A stretch of DNA of 64,000 nt from Eubacteriaceae bacterium (lineage in GTDB: Bacteria; Bacillota; Clostridia; Peptostreptococcales; Anaerovoracaceae): NCBI GenBank assembly GCA_902362805.1, contig CABIXY010000002.1:124001-188000 (forward strand). The letters run 5' to 3'. The translations under genes were made by a program, and so were the position numbers. How positions within the stretch are numbered: the stretch's first letter is position 1; every line of letters begins with the position of its first letter. The notes beneath the pieces are model-generated. The model was not told the origin of the DNA and did not search any database. It worked only from the letters and a program-made list of their open reading frames with translations. This document shows, in pieces, positions 8,985 to 16,674 of the stretch.

Positions 8985-9825
8985 GACAAGAAGGTTAAAC
9001 GATAAGAAAAAAGTAATTGTCACTGCCGCGTTGACAGGCGCGGTGACGACAAAGGCAGACAATGCAAACTTGCCGACCCAGCCTGCGGAGATTGCAAAAT
9101 CAGCAGTGGCCTGTTATGAAGCAGGTGCTTCGGCTGTACATATTCATGTGAGAGATGACGACGACAGCGCCAGCATGCGGTTTGACAAATTTGAAGAGGC
9201 TGTGGGCCTGATCAGAGATATGAGGTGCCCGGTGATTCTGAACCTGACCTCGTCAGGAGGACAGGGCTTCTCTTGGGAAGAACGAATCAGACCGTTCAAA
9301 GAACTGAAACCGGAGCTTGCCTCCTTCGATGCCGGAACCATGAACTGGCTCAACAGCGTAGTGTTCATGAATGAACCGAAGTTTCTCGAACTCTGTGGCA
9401 GAGAGATGATTGCTGCTGGCGTCAAGCCGGAAATTGAAGTCTTTGATATCGGCATGCTTAATACGGCAAAGTATTACATCAAGCAGGGCATCATCGAAGA
9501 ACCCGCCCACTTCCAACTCTGTCTGGGTGCGCCTGGCGGCATGGAAGCGACGACGGAAAATCTGGTCTATCTGGTCAACCACCTGCCGGAAAAATGCACC
9601 TGGAGTGCCTTTGGTATCGGGAGAGGCGCAAACGAGGTCATGATGGCGGCCTTGGCTTTAGGCGGCAATGTGAGGGTAGGTCTTGAAGACAACGTCTACT
9701 ACAATGCAGGACAGCTGGCCGATTCCAACGAGCAGTTTGTGGAGCGGGTAAAACACCTGGCGGCAGAAGTGGGAAAGACCATCGCTACCCCGGATGAAGC
9801 CAGGGAGATTCTCGGATTAAAATAA
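8977..9825 (+). CDS. beta-keto acid cleavage enzyme (BKACE / Kce family)
   Basis: A 282-residue TIM-barrel enzyme of the family that includes 3-keto-5-aminohexanoate cleavage enzyme. Members use zinc to cleave a beta-keto acid with acetyl-CoA, giving acetoacetate and a new acyl-CoA. The zinc-binding histidines are in VHIHVRD (His55, His57), and NLTSSGG and VGLEDN are family motifs. ATG at 8977 has GAGGAGAG 4 bp upstream and overlaps the larC stop by 8 bp; a GTG at 8962 is in frame but badly spaced. Known members act on diverse beta-keto acids (for example in lysine or carnitine breakdown), so the substrate is not settled. Co-regulation with a hydroxy acid dehydrogenase (15720-16661) suggests a beta-hydroxy acid is oxidised first. 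Confidence 0.9.
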   Translation: MFETRRLNDKKKVIVTAALTGAVTTKADNANLPTQPAEIAKSAVACYEAGASAVHIHVRDDDDSASMRFDKFEEAVGLIRDMRCPVILNLTSSGGQGFSWEERIRPFKELKPELASFDAGTMNWLNSVVFMNEPKFLELCGREMIAAGVKPEIEVFDIGMLNTAKYYIKQGIIEEPAHFQLCLGAPGGMEATTENLVYLVNHLPEKCTWSAFGIGRGANEVMMAALALGGNVRVGLEDNVYYNAGQLADSNEQFVERVKHLAAEVGKTIATPDEAREILGLK

Positions 9826-9833
9826 AATGCTGC

Positions 9834-9864
9834 AAAAGACTGTTCCTTATGAGCAGTCTTTTTT
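9834..9864 (+). terminator. terminator after the cleavage enzyme gene
   Basis: AAAAGACTG pairs with CAGTCTTTT around an 11-nt loop, followed by T residues that are also the left arm of the next palindrome. Confidence 0.75.
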
Positions 9865-9902
9865 GTTTAATAGGAAATATCGATTTCCTATTAAACAAAA
9901 AA
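9859..9902. repeat. perfect 20-bp inverted repeat around ATCG
   Basis: Arms 9859-9878 and 9883-9902 are perfectly complementary, with six T at the left end and six A at the right end, so the hairpin can end transcription on either strand. The core GGAAAT-ATCG-ATTTCC resembles the GAAATATCG elements at 11531 and 39436. Confidence 0.8.
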
Positions 9903-9912
9903 GGGGTGTGCA

Positions 9913-10014
9913 GAGGGGAATCCCCTCGCCGCCCTCAGGAGGGTGCTCAGCTTGCGTAGCAAGCGCCGAAGGGAACCTAGGGTTCCCTAGCGGAGTGGCG
10001 AAGCCACTTTTTTT
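9913..10014 (+). other. string of five short perfect hairpins, ending in a terminator
   Basis: In about 100 bp lie GAGGGGA/TCCCCTC (9913-9927), CCCTC/GAGGG (9932-9943), GCTTGC/GCAAGC (9950-9964), AGGGAACC/GGTTCCCT (9970-9988) and GTGGC/GCCAC (9995-10007) plus seven T. No credible gene is seen in the whole gap 9826-10172. This may be a structured RNA or a decayed mobile repeat. Confidence 0.6.
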
Positions 10015-10089
10015 GCTCTTTTGAACTTTGGACGAGGTGATATTTGGTTTTGGACTACATAATAGTCTTTTTTTGTTCACTTTTGGTAC

Positions 10090-10117
10090 TTTACTTGCCG
10101 CCGCTTTCTCGTATAAT
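10090..10117 (+). promoter_or_regulatory. candidate sigma-A promoter for the MFS gene
   Basis: TTTACT, 16 bp, TATAAT. The -10 is perfect and the -35 is weak. No -24/-12 element is seen here, so the MFS gene does not appear to be a direct member of the sigma-54 regulon. Confidence 0.5.
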
Positions 10118-10172
10118 TAAGAAAATTAACGCAATTATATTACCTTAAGAAATGAACAAAAGGAGAAAAACA

Positions 10173-11465
10173 ATGAGTGCAGATAACACTTCAAAACTGA
10201 AAAAGCACATGTTTCATTTGGTCGTCATAACCATTGCAGGTGCCATGATTTACGGTTTGCCGTACTTCAGATCTTATTTTTATGATGCATATCTGGAAAC
10301 CTATCATCTGAACAATACGCAGATGGGTACTTTCGGATCCATGTTCGGCATCTTCGGCATGATTTCTTACCTCTTCGGCGGCGTTGTTGCCGATATGGTA
10401 TCCACCAGAAAGCTGATGTCCGTATCTTTGATACTGACAGGATTAGGCGGCTTACTGCATCTGCTTCATCCGAATTACATCATGCTCCTGGGCATCTATG
10501 CATTGTGGGGATTTACATCACTGTTTGCTTTCTGGCCTTCCCTGCTGAAGAGCCTGCGCGAAATCGCCAGTGAAAAGGAACAGAGCAAGGCTTATGGTTT
10601 TATGGACGGCGGCAGAGGTATCGTGTACGCGATAGACGGTGTTGCTATCGTGTCCATCTTCGGATATTTCAGCAAAGTGTCCAGCGATTTAGCAGGCCTT
10701 AACGGCGTCATCACCTATTATTCCATCGTTGCAATCGTACTTGGTGTCCTGCTGTTCTTCCTGATGAAAGATCATAAGCCGCAAGCGGCGGCAGAGACAT
10801 TGGATACTGCTGAGAAACAGGAAAAAATCAGTCTGTCACAAGTATTGGAAGTTGTCAAGATGCCAGCCGTATGGATTTTGTCTTCCATTCTCTGCTGTAC
10901 TTATGTCATGAATATCGCATTCTATTATTTCACACCGTATGCGACTTCCCGTTTTGGCATGGCTGCCACGGCTGGCGCCATCGTCACCATTGCTGCCCAG
11001 TATGTGAGACCGGCAGCCTCCTTCGGCGGTGGCATTATAGCGGACAAGCTAGGCAGATCAAAGGTCATGTATGTAACCTTCTCTATGATGGCAATCGGCA
11101 CTTTCCTGATGGTCATTATGGGCAATATGAGTACGACTCTGTTTATCGCTCTCTGTATTATGATTTATGCAGGTATGTACGGCGGCTACAGTTTGGTTTT
11201 CTCCATGATGGAAGAAGGCGGCGTTCCAATCAGAGTGGCAGGCACTGCGATTGGATTGGTCTGTACTGTGGGATATCTGCCGGAAGTCATCGTGCCGTTC
11301 TGTTCAGGTAAGATTCTGGATACCTTTGGAGACGGCGGATATCGTTACATGTTTATCGCCATTGTGATTATTATGGTCGTCGGTCTTGTCATGCTGACTG
11401 TTTGGGACAGATATGTTAAAAAAGTAAAAGCAAGGCAGGCAGCAGAAGAGAATGCGGCAGCATAA
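10173..11465 (+). CDS. MFS transporter
   Basis: A 430-residue major facilitator with about twelve hydrophobic segments and a central polar loop near residues 205-225. Related MFS members import organic acids or sugar phosphates; the substrate cannot be read here. An MFS loop signature is present between helices 2 and 3 (GGVVADMVSTRKLM) and repeated in the second half (ADKLGRSKV). ATG at 10173 has AAGGAG 8 bp upstream; the ATG at 10152 lies before that site and is unlikely. It sits between the two sigma-54 transcription units, which suggests it imports the substrate or exports a product of the same catabolic pathway. Confidence 0.85.
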   Translation: MSADNTSKLKKHMFHLVVITIAGAMIYGLPYFRSYFYDAYLETYHLNNTQMGTFGSMFGIFGMISYLFGGVVADMVSTRKLMSVSLILTGLGGLLHLLHPNYIMLLGIYALWGFTSLFAFWPSLLKSLREIASEKEQSKAYGFMDGGRGIVYAIDGVAIVSIFGYFSKVSSDLAGLNGVITYYSIVAIVLGVLLFFLMKDHKPQAAAETLDTAEKQEKISLSQVLEVVKMPAVWILSSILCCTYVMNIAFYYFTPYATSRFGMAATAGAIVTIAAQYVRPAASFGGGIIADKLGRSKVMYVTFSMMAIGTFLMVIMGNMSTTLFIALCIMIYAGMYGGYSLVFSMMEEGGVPIRVAGTAIGLVCTVGYLPEVIVPFCSGKILDTFGDGGYRYMFIAIVIIMVVGLVMLTVWDRYVKKVKARQAAEENAAA

Positions 11466-11480
11466 AATAATTGTGGTAAG

Positions 11481-11524
11481 GAGCTGCTTTCGGCTGATAG
11501 AACATCGGCTGTGAGCAGCTCTTT
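11481..11524 (+). terminator. terminator after MFS gene
   Basis: GAGCTGCT pairs with AGCAGCTC across an inner imperfect stem (CGGCTGAT/ATCGGCTG). The T tail is short. Confidence 0.6.
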
Positions 11525-11530
11525 GCTGAA

Positions 11531-11570
11531 TCATAAGAAATATCGTTGGAAAGACTTATTTCCGAGTGCT
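11531..11570 (+). repeat. GAAATATCG hairpin element, copy 1
   Basis: TCATAAGAAATATCG then GAAAGAC and ATTTCCG with spacers. It aligns with 39436-39476 at about three quarters of positions. Both copies start about 9 bp after the closing arm of a terminator. Confidence 0.5.
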
Positions 11571-11619
11571 TGATATAGCAGCCTGCGGCTGAAGATCCGA
11601 CAAAGAAGGATGTGAGTGA

Positions 11620-13086
11620 ATGGATTTGAAAATAGACCGCAACAGTTGTGTCCCTGTTTATCAGCAGATTGCCAGAAAGCTTGAAGAAAAAATTGTATCT
11701 GGAGAGCTTGCAGATGGCTTCAAATTGCCGCCCGAGCGCCGATTGGCGGATGAAATCGGTGTTCACAGGAACACAGTCATTAAAGCTTATGATATGCTGA
11801 TTACCGAGGGTTTGGTGGTAGTATCGCGAGAAAAGCCAAAAGGGTATTTTGTGAAGGCGGCCCAGGATACGCAGAAATTCGGCAAAAGATTTTTTCCGTT
11901 GGAAAAGGCCTTCCGCTATGAGTTTCGCAAGGCAGAGAAAACCTTTAACGACGTCTATTGGAAATCAGAAAAAGAAGAGGGCATCTCTTTTGGCGGCATG
12001 GTTATGGATCGTCAGTTAAATCCGGTAGAAGGCATGGAGCACGTAGTAGCAAAAATTTTTGACTACAGTGAAAAAGGCAGCATGGAAGGTTTCTACGATG
12101 AGACAGAACGACTCAGAGAAAACATCTGCCGCCTTCTGACGGAACAAAATATCTATGTAACGCCTAAAAATATACAGATACTGGCAGAGAGCAATCAGAT
12201 TATCAGTTATCTGATGATGTTATATCTGAGGGAAGGAGACTGTATCGTGGCTGAATCGCCAATGGTACCAGATAATTTCAGTATCTTTTACAACAGAGGG
12301 ATTCATGTTGTCGGCATACCCATGGAAGATGACGGCATGAGAATGGACATGTTAGAAGAGGCGATCAGACAGTATAAGCCGAAGTTCATCTACACGTTAC
12401 CCAATTACCACAATCCAACGGGCATTACGATGTCTCTGAAAAAAAGGCAGACTTTGCTGAAATTGGCTAATGACTATAACGTTCCTATCATTGAAGAGGA
12501 TTATCAATGGGATTTTGCTTACGAGAAAAGACTGCCTAGCCTCTATACCTTGGACACAAACAAATTAGTCATCTATGTCTATTCTTTTACCCTGATTTTT
12601 CCATATATGATGAAAATGGGGTATGCGGTAGGTCCTGCTGATTTGATCGATATGATGGGATACGCCTTGAGCATCGACGAGACCGCCGTAAGTGGAATCG
12701 GGCAATATTTTCTCAACGAATACATTCATTCAGGACAATATGAAAATCACGTCAAAGTTGTGCAGAAAGTGTATAAAGCAAAATTGGATCTCCTCTGTCA
12801 GGAACTTGATAAAATAGCGGACAAAGGGATTTCCTACAAAAAGCCAAAAGGAGGCCTTCTCCTCTGGTGTACGCTGACGGATGATATCAATGAACGGGCA
12901 CTGTGCAAACGAGCGGCAGAAAAAGGCGTCCTCCTGGTACCCGGCTGGGTGTTTTATGAAAGTAATAAGAAAAAAAGAGGCCATATCAGACTGTGCTTTT
13001 CAAACGTGACAGACGATCAGATCTGCCGTGGTATACGGCTGCTGGGTCAAGCCTTGGATGAATGCAGAGAGATTACCATCAATTGA
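11620..13086 (+). CDS. MocR-type GntR regulator with PLP-lysine replaced by leucine
   Basis: A 488-residue fusion: an N-terminal GntR winged helix (about 8-80, PVYQQIARKLEEKIVSGEL and LPPERRLADEIGVHRNTVIK) and a fold-type I aminotransferase domain (about 120-485). The domain keeps the PNYHNPTG motif (260-267). The position that should hold the PLP-binding lysine (SFSK in relatives) reads SFTLIFP, with Leu325 encoded by CTG at 12592-12594. It therefore cannot form the usual internal aldimine. MocR proteins normally sense PLP or an amine-PLP adduct to control transport or catabolism. The adjacent MFS and M20 genes are plausible targets. The reading frame is intact over its full length, so this is not an obvious pseudogene. 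Confidence 0.88.
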   Translation: MDLKIDRNSCVPVYQQIARKLEEKIVSGELADGFKLPPERRLADEIGVHRNTVIKAYDMLITEGLVVVSREKPKGYFVKAAQDTQKFGKRFFPLEKAFRYEFRKAEKTFNDVYWKSEKEEGISFGGMVMDRQLNPVEGMEHVVAKIFDYSEKGSMEGFYDETERLRENICRLLTEQNIYVTPKNIQILAESNQIISYLMMLYLREGDCIVAESPMVPDNFSIFYNRGIHVVGIPMEDDGMRMDMLEEAIRQYKPKFIYTLPNYHNPTGITMSLKKRQTLLKLANDYNVPIIEEDYQWDFAYEKRLPSLYTLDTNKLVIYVYSFTLIFPYMMKMGYAVGPADLIDMMGYALSIDETAVSGIGQYFLNEYIHSGQYENHVKVVQKVYKAKLDLLCQELDKIADKGISYKKPKGGLLLWCTLTDDINERALCKRAAEKGVLLVPGWVFYESNKKKRGHIRLCFSNVTDDQICRGIRLLGQALDECREITIN

Positions 13087-13157
13087 CAAAGGAAGATATG
13101 CTTTTCAGCAGATGTCTCGGTCAACTGAAGGTTCAGAAAATAGAGAGGAACGAAATC

Positions 13158-14435
13158 ATGAATCAGTTTATTGAATACCGAAGAGAATTTCATCACTATC
13201 CGGAGATCGGCTGGAGAGAGCTGAGGACCAGTGCACGAGTTGCTGAAATCCTAGAGGCTATGGGTTACTCCTGCCTCATGGGAAAAGATGTGGTGAGGGA
13301 AGAAACCATTTCTTTCGAAATGCTCAGTGAGGAAGAAAAAGAAGCGGAGAAAAAAAGGGCGGTTTCCCAGGGTGCTGCTCCAGCCTATGTTGAACGGACG
13401 TGCGGTTATCCTGGCGTTATTGCCATCTTGAATACAGGGAAAAAGGGTCCCGTGACGGCTTTTCGATTTGACATCGACTGCCTGCCATATCAGGAACCTG
13501 CAAAAACAGGTTTCAGACCCTTTGACGAAGGTTATATCTCCTGCAATGCAGACTGCGTACACGCCTGTGGACATGATGCACATACGGCAATTGGCCTCGG
13601 CCTTGCAGACGCGCTCATGAAACGAAGGGATGAACTGAAAGGACAAATTAAACTCATCTTCCAACCTGCGGAGGAGCGTTATAATGGGGCGCAGGCAATT
13701 GTTGACAAAGGTCATTTGGACGATGCCGAAAATTTTATCTCAATCCATATGGCGTTAACCGGAGAGGGGCGCCCACTGCCATCTAACACCATATGCTGCG
13801 GCTGCAAGGACTTTTTGAGTGATTGTCAGCTGGATGTAACTTTTCACGGCAGAGCCGCCCATCCTTGTGGTGCAGCGCAGGAAGGTAAAAATGCACTGCT
13901 TGCGGCTTGTTCTGCAGCCATGAATCTGCACGCCATCGCGCCGCATGAAGCAGGCCTTTGCAGAGTGAATGTGGGGAAACTCAACGCAGGTGTCGTAGTG
14001 AACACCATCGCGCCTACGGCATTTATGAGCATCGAATACCGCGGACAGACCCAGGAAATCTCACAATATGCCAGGGGCAGGGTATTCGACATCTTAGACG
14101 GTTCGGTCAAAGCTTATGACATGGATTACACTTATATCGATTTTGGTGAAATTCCAGCGGCCCAAAGCGACGATGCAATGATGGAGGTCATCGAGAGGGC
14201 GGCCGGACAGGTGGACTGGTTCCAAAAGATTTATTTTGAAGGAAGCGTCGGCGGAACTGATGATGCCTCTGTCATGATGAACAAGGTACAGGCAAATGGC
14301 GGTAACGCCACCTATGTGGGCATTGGAACCGATACCACACAGCCGCTGCATAATGCAGAATTTGACCTGGATGAAGAAGCGATTCCCGCTGCCATCGAGA
14401 TGCTGGTACATGCGGTAGAAGAATTGAATAGATAA
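13158..14435 (+). CDS. M20 amidohydrolase (AbgA-like)
   Basis: A 425-residue M20D metallo-amidohydrolase. Metal-site motifs are CGHDAHT (Cys-Gly-His-Asp), QPAEERYNGA with the catalytic glutamate, GGTDDAS and the C-terminal QPLHNAEF. An insertion near residues 50-85 before the first metal motif resembles the aminobenzoyl-glutamate hydrolase subunit A group. Relatives cleave N-acyl amino acids, aminoacyl-glutamates or indole conjugates. ATG 13158 follows GAGGAA; an upstream in-frame ATG at 13062 overlaps the MocR gene and lacks a site. It ends in a strong terminator just before the second sigma-54 promoter. It may free the substrate of the pathway from a conjugate, which is inference. Confidence 0.85.
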   Translation: MNQFIEYRREFHHYPEIGWRELRTSARVAEILEAMGYSCLMGKDVVREETISFEMLSEEEKEAEKKRAVSQGAAPAYVERTCGYPGVIAILNTGKKGPVTAFRFDIDCLPYQEPAKTGFRPFDEGYISCNADCVHACGHDAHTAIGLGLADALMKRRDELKGQIKLIFQPAEERYNGAQAIVDKGHLDDAENFISIHMALTGEGRPLPSNTICCGCKDFLSDCQLDVTFHGRAAHPCGAAQEGKNALLAACSAAMNLHAIAPHEAGLCRVNVGKLNAGVVVNTIAPTAFMSIEYRGQTQEISQYARGRVFDILDGSVKAYDMDYTYIDFGEIPAAQSDDAMMEVIERAAGQVDWFQKIYFEGSVGGTDDASVMMNKVQANGGNATYVGIGTDTTQPLHNAEFDLDEEAIPAAIEMLVHAVEELNR

Positions 14436-14450
14436 GGTTTGAATAAAAGG

Positions 14451-14503
14451 CGCCGCCTTTGCAGCTGATTTTTTCGTCAGCCGCAGAGCGTGGCGTTTTT
14501 TTT
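14451..14503 (+). terminator. strong terminator after M20 amidohydrolase
   Basis: CGCC-GC-CTTTGCAGCTGA pairs with TCAGC-CGCAGAGCGTGGCG, followed by eight T. Confidence 0.88.
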
Positions 14504-14535
14504 GAAATGAAGAACGACGAATAGGAGAAGCGAGC

Positions 14536-14570
14536 GTTGCCTTTTCGCAACAATCCACCTCTTTTGCAAC
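14536..14570 (+). promoter_or_regulatory. predicted upstream activator sites for the sigma-54 regulator, second copy
   Basis: The palindrome GTTGCCTTTTCGCAAC (14536-14551) plus a half-site GCAAC at 14566-14570, again offset by exactly 19 bp. It matches 8092-8126 in format and shares GTTG-N4-TT-N-GCAAC. It lies about 100 bp upstream of the -24 element. Confidence 0.65.
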
Positions 14571-14668
14571 AGCAGGGACAGTATGAAATTCCGGGATGAC
14601 ATGCCGTATTTGTTGGAAAAGCTTGCAGTTTCAATATCTGCGGACTTTTGTCCGCTATGACATCGATT

Positions 14669-14684
14669 TGGCATGACCTTTGCT
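14669..14684 (+). promoter_or_regulatory. sigma-54 (-24/-12) promoter, second copy
   Basis: TGGCATGACCTTTGCT has GG at 14670-14671 and GC at 14682-14683, 10 bp apart. It shares TGGCAT-N5-TTGC with the promoter at 8168. The gap from 14504 to here holds only the activator sites. Confidence 0.82.
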
Positions 14685-14737
14685 TTATCATATAGCAACA
14701 AAGAAAACTTTGATGAGAGAAAAAGGAGAACAGAAAA

Positions 14738-15556
14738 ATGGGAAAACAAGTATTAGTAGATTTATCACATCCATTTGGCAGAGGCAATCCGCTTTGGCCG
14801 TCTAACGGAGATTTTCATATCGACAGAGTACAGCATATGCCGATGCACTATAGATTATTGCAGACCTTCAATGACTTCCATATGCACAACTCGACACATG
14901 CGGACTCACCGTCTCATGTCATTCCGGAATCCCCTTACACCCATGAACTTCCTCTGGAAAACTACTATGGCGAAGCCGTGTGCCTGGATATTCCAAAGTC
15001 CCACTGGCAGCTGATCACGCCGGAGGAAATTGAAGCGGCAGCCGAAAAGGTAGAAGGCGGCATCAAAGAAGGCGACTGGGTTCTGCTCTGCACTGGCATG
15101 CACAAACGCTGGGGTGAAAACGACGATTACTTCGCATACAGCCCAGGTCTTTCTATCGAAGGCGCACAGTGGTTCATCGATCACAAAGTGAAAGGCGTTG
15201 GTTTCGATATGCAGGCTCTGGACCATATCTTATACACTTATGCGGCAGATCACGGTCCTGGACCATATGTTCCAAGGATCATTGAAGAATATAGAAAAGA
15301 ATTCGGCCACGATCCAAGTGAAGATTTCCCTGAGTGGGAACCAGTACATACCATGCTTCTGGGCAATAACGTCATGGGTATCGAAAATCTGGGCGGAGAT
15401 ATCGAAAAGGTCAAGGGCCAGAGATTCATGTTCTGTGCGTTCCCACTGAGATGGTACATGGGAGACGGCACGATCGTCCGCGCTGTTGCTTTCATCGACG
15501 AAGACAAGATTAACAAAGACGTACCAGACAGAGTTTATAAGTACGGCGTATATTAA
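14738..15556 (+). CDS. cyclase family protein (kynurenine formamidase-like metal hydrolase)
   Basis: A 272-residue member of the cyclase family, which includes bacterial kynurenine formamidase and other metal-dependent hydrolases. The family's His-x-Gly/Ser-Thr-His-x-Asp motif is seen as HNSTHADSPSH (about residues 50-60). The C-terminal half ends with a conserved-looking FPLRWYMGDG segment. It is the first gene after the second sigma-54 promoter, with AAAAGGAG upstream. Relatives hydrolyse amide, ester or cyclic bonds, so it may open a ring or lactone at the entry to the pathway. Substrate unknown. Confidence 0.83.
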   Translation: MGKQVLVDLSHPFGRGNPLWPSNGDFHIDRVQHMPMHYRLLQTFNDFHMHNSTHADSPSHVIPESPYTHELPLENYYGEAVCLDIPKSHWQLITPEEIEAAAEKVEGGIKEGDWVLLCTGMHKRWGENDDYFAYSPGLSIEGAQWFIDHKVKGVGFDMQALDHILYTYAADHGPGPYVPRIIEEYRKEFGHDPSEDFPEWEPVHTMLLGNNVMGIENLGGDIEKVKGQRFMFCAFPLRWYMGDGTIVRAVAFIDEDKINKDVPDRVYKYGVY

Positions 15557-15558
15557 AA

Positions 15559-15690
15559 AACGTGTGCATAACGGAGCGTCGCTCCTATGCACGCATGTCG
15601 CCCACAAGGGGCGACGCTTCGCAAGGCACGTTCTTTGATATTGCCTACATAAATAAGAAAGATGGGAAATTCTGATTTTCGGGATTTCCC
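15559..15690 (+). other. branched hairpin structure between operon genes
   Basis: An outer stem AACGTG/CACGTT (15559-15564 with 15627-15632) encloses two inner hairpins: GTGCAT...ATGCAC with nested GGAGCG/CGCTCC (15564-15592), and GTCGCCC/GGGCGAC (15597-15615). A further hairpin GGGAAAT/ATTTCCC lies at 15664-15690. It separates the cyclase gene from the two downstream genes and could stabilise or attenuate mRNA. Confidence 0.55.
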
Positions 15691-15719
15691 ATATCAATAT
15701 GAACAGAAAGGTTACGTAA

Positions 15720-16661
15720 ATGGAGAAGAAAAAAGTTGCGATTCTCGGTGCCGGCGTCATGGGAACGGGTATCGCCCAGACCTTTGCCATGAAAGGGCAC
15801 GAGGTCAAAATCATCTATGTCTATGACGACAAAGATAGAGCAAGACCCTTGGAAACCATGAAGGAGGGTCTGCAGGTTCTGGCAGATAATGCTGTAATTG
15901 ATGAAAATACGATTCCAGAAATCCTCTCTAAGGTATCTTGTACAGAGAATTTAGAGGAGGCGGCGGAGTTTGCAGATATCATCTTCGAATGCATTGTGGA
16001 AAATCTGGCGGTGAAGCAGGATTACTTTGCCAAACTAGACCTGCTTTGTCCAGAAAGCACGATTCTTGCCACTAATACGTCTGCAATCAGCGTGACGGAA
16101 ATTGCTGAAAAATCCGTGCACAAGGAGCGAATCATCGGTACGCACTTCTGGAAGCCTGCTTATCTGATGCCGTTGGTTGAAGTGATTAAGACGAAGTATG
16201 TATCAGAGAAAATCGTGGAGCAGACTTATGGTCTTTTGGAAGACGCAGGCAAATGCCCTGTTATCGTGCAGAAGGATGTTCCGGGATTTTTGGCAAACAG
16301 AATGCAGCATGCCCTCTTTAGAGAAGCAATTTCCATCGTGGAAAACGGTATTGCCACGCCGGAAGACGTGGATAAAGCTATCAAAAATGGCTTTGGCATG
16401 AGACTCGGGGTCATGGCGCCAATGGAAGTCATCGATTCTGGCGGAATTGACCTGACTTACAGCATTCATGATTACCTCTTTCCACACATTGAGAATTCCA
16501 CAAAGCCATCGGACCTTCTGAAAGAAAAACTGGACGAAGGCAAGCTGGGCTTTAAAACTGGTGAGGGTTTTATGAAATGGAGCCAGGAAGAGATGGAAGC
16601 TTCACAGAAGAACCTGATTGAAGGCTTGATTAAAGTAGCCAGGGCACTGGGACGCATATAA
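15720..16661 (+). CDS. 3-hydroxyacyl-CoA dehydrogenase family oxidoreductase
   Basis: A 313-residue NAD-dependent dehydrogenase with an N-terminal Rossmann fold (ILGAGVMGTGIAQ) and the ATNTSAIS segment. Classic 3-hydroxybutyryl-CoA dehydrogenases have HFFNP followed by MKLVEV; here the stretch is HFWKPAYLMPLVEV, closer to the PxYLxPLVEV pattern of carnitine or gulonate dehydrogenases. It may thus oxidise a free or unusual 3-hydroxy acid. The C-terminal domain contains GFLANRMQHALFREA and GLGFKTGEGF-like residues (KLGFKTGEGF). It lies 13 bp before the dehydratase-family gene and is probably cotranscribed from the sigma-54 promoter at 14669. Its product would be a beta-keto acid, the substrate type of the cleavage enzyme at 8977-9825. 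Confidence 0.83.
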   Translation: MEKKKVAILGAGVMGTGIAQTFAMKGHEVKIIYVYDDKDRARPLETMKEGLQVLADNAVIDENTIPEILSKVSCTENLEEAAEFADIIFECIVENLAVKQDYFAKLDLLCPESTILATNTSAISVTEIAEKSVHKERIIGTHFWKPAYLMPLVEVIKTKYVSEKIVEQTYGLLEDAGKCPVIVQKDVPGFLANRMQHALFREAISIVENGIATPEDVDKAIKNGFGMRLGVMAPMEVIDSGGIDLTYSIHDYLFPHIENSTKPSDLLKEKLDEGKLGFKTGEGFMKWSQEEMEASQKNLIEGLIKVARALGRI

Positions 16662-16674
16662 GGGAGGAATTATT

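Noticed and set aside
11620..13086. MocR gene as a pseudogene because of the lost lysine
   Set aside because: The frame is full length, other motifs are kept and the ribosome site region is intact, so a functional variant is more likely.
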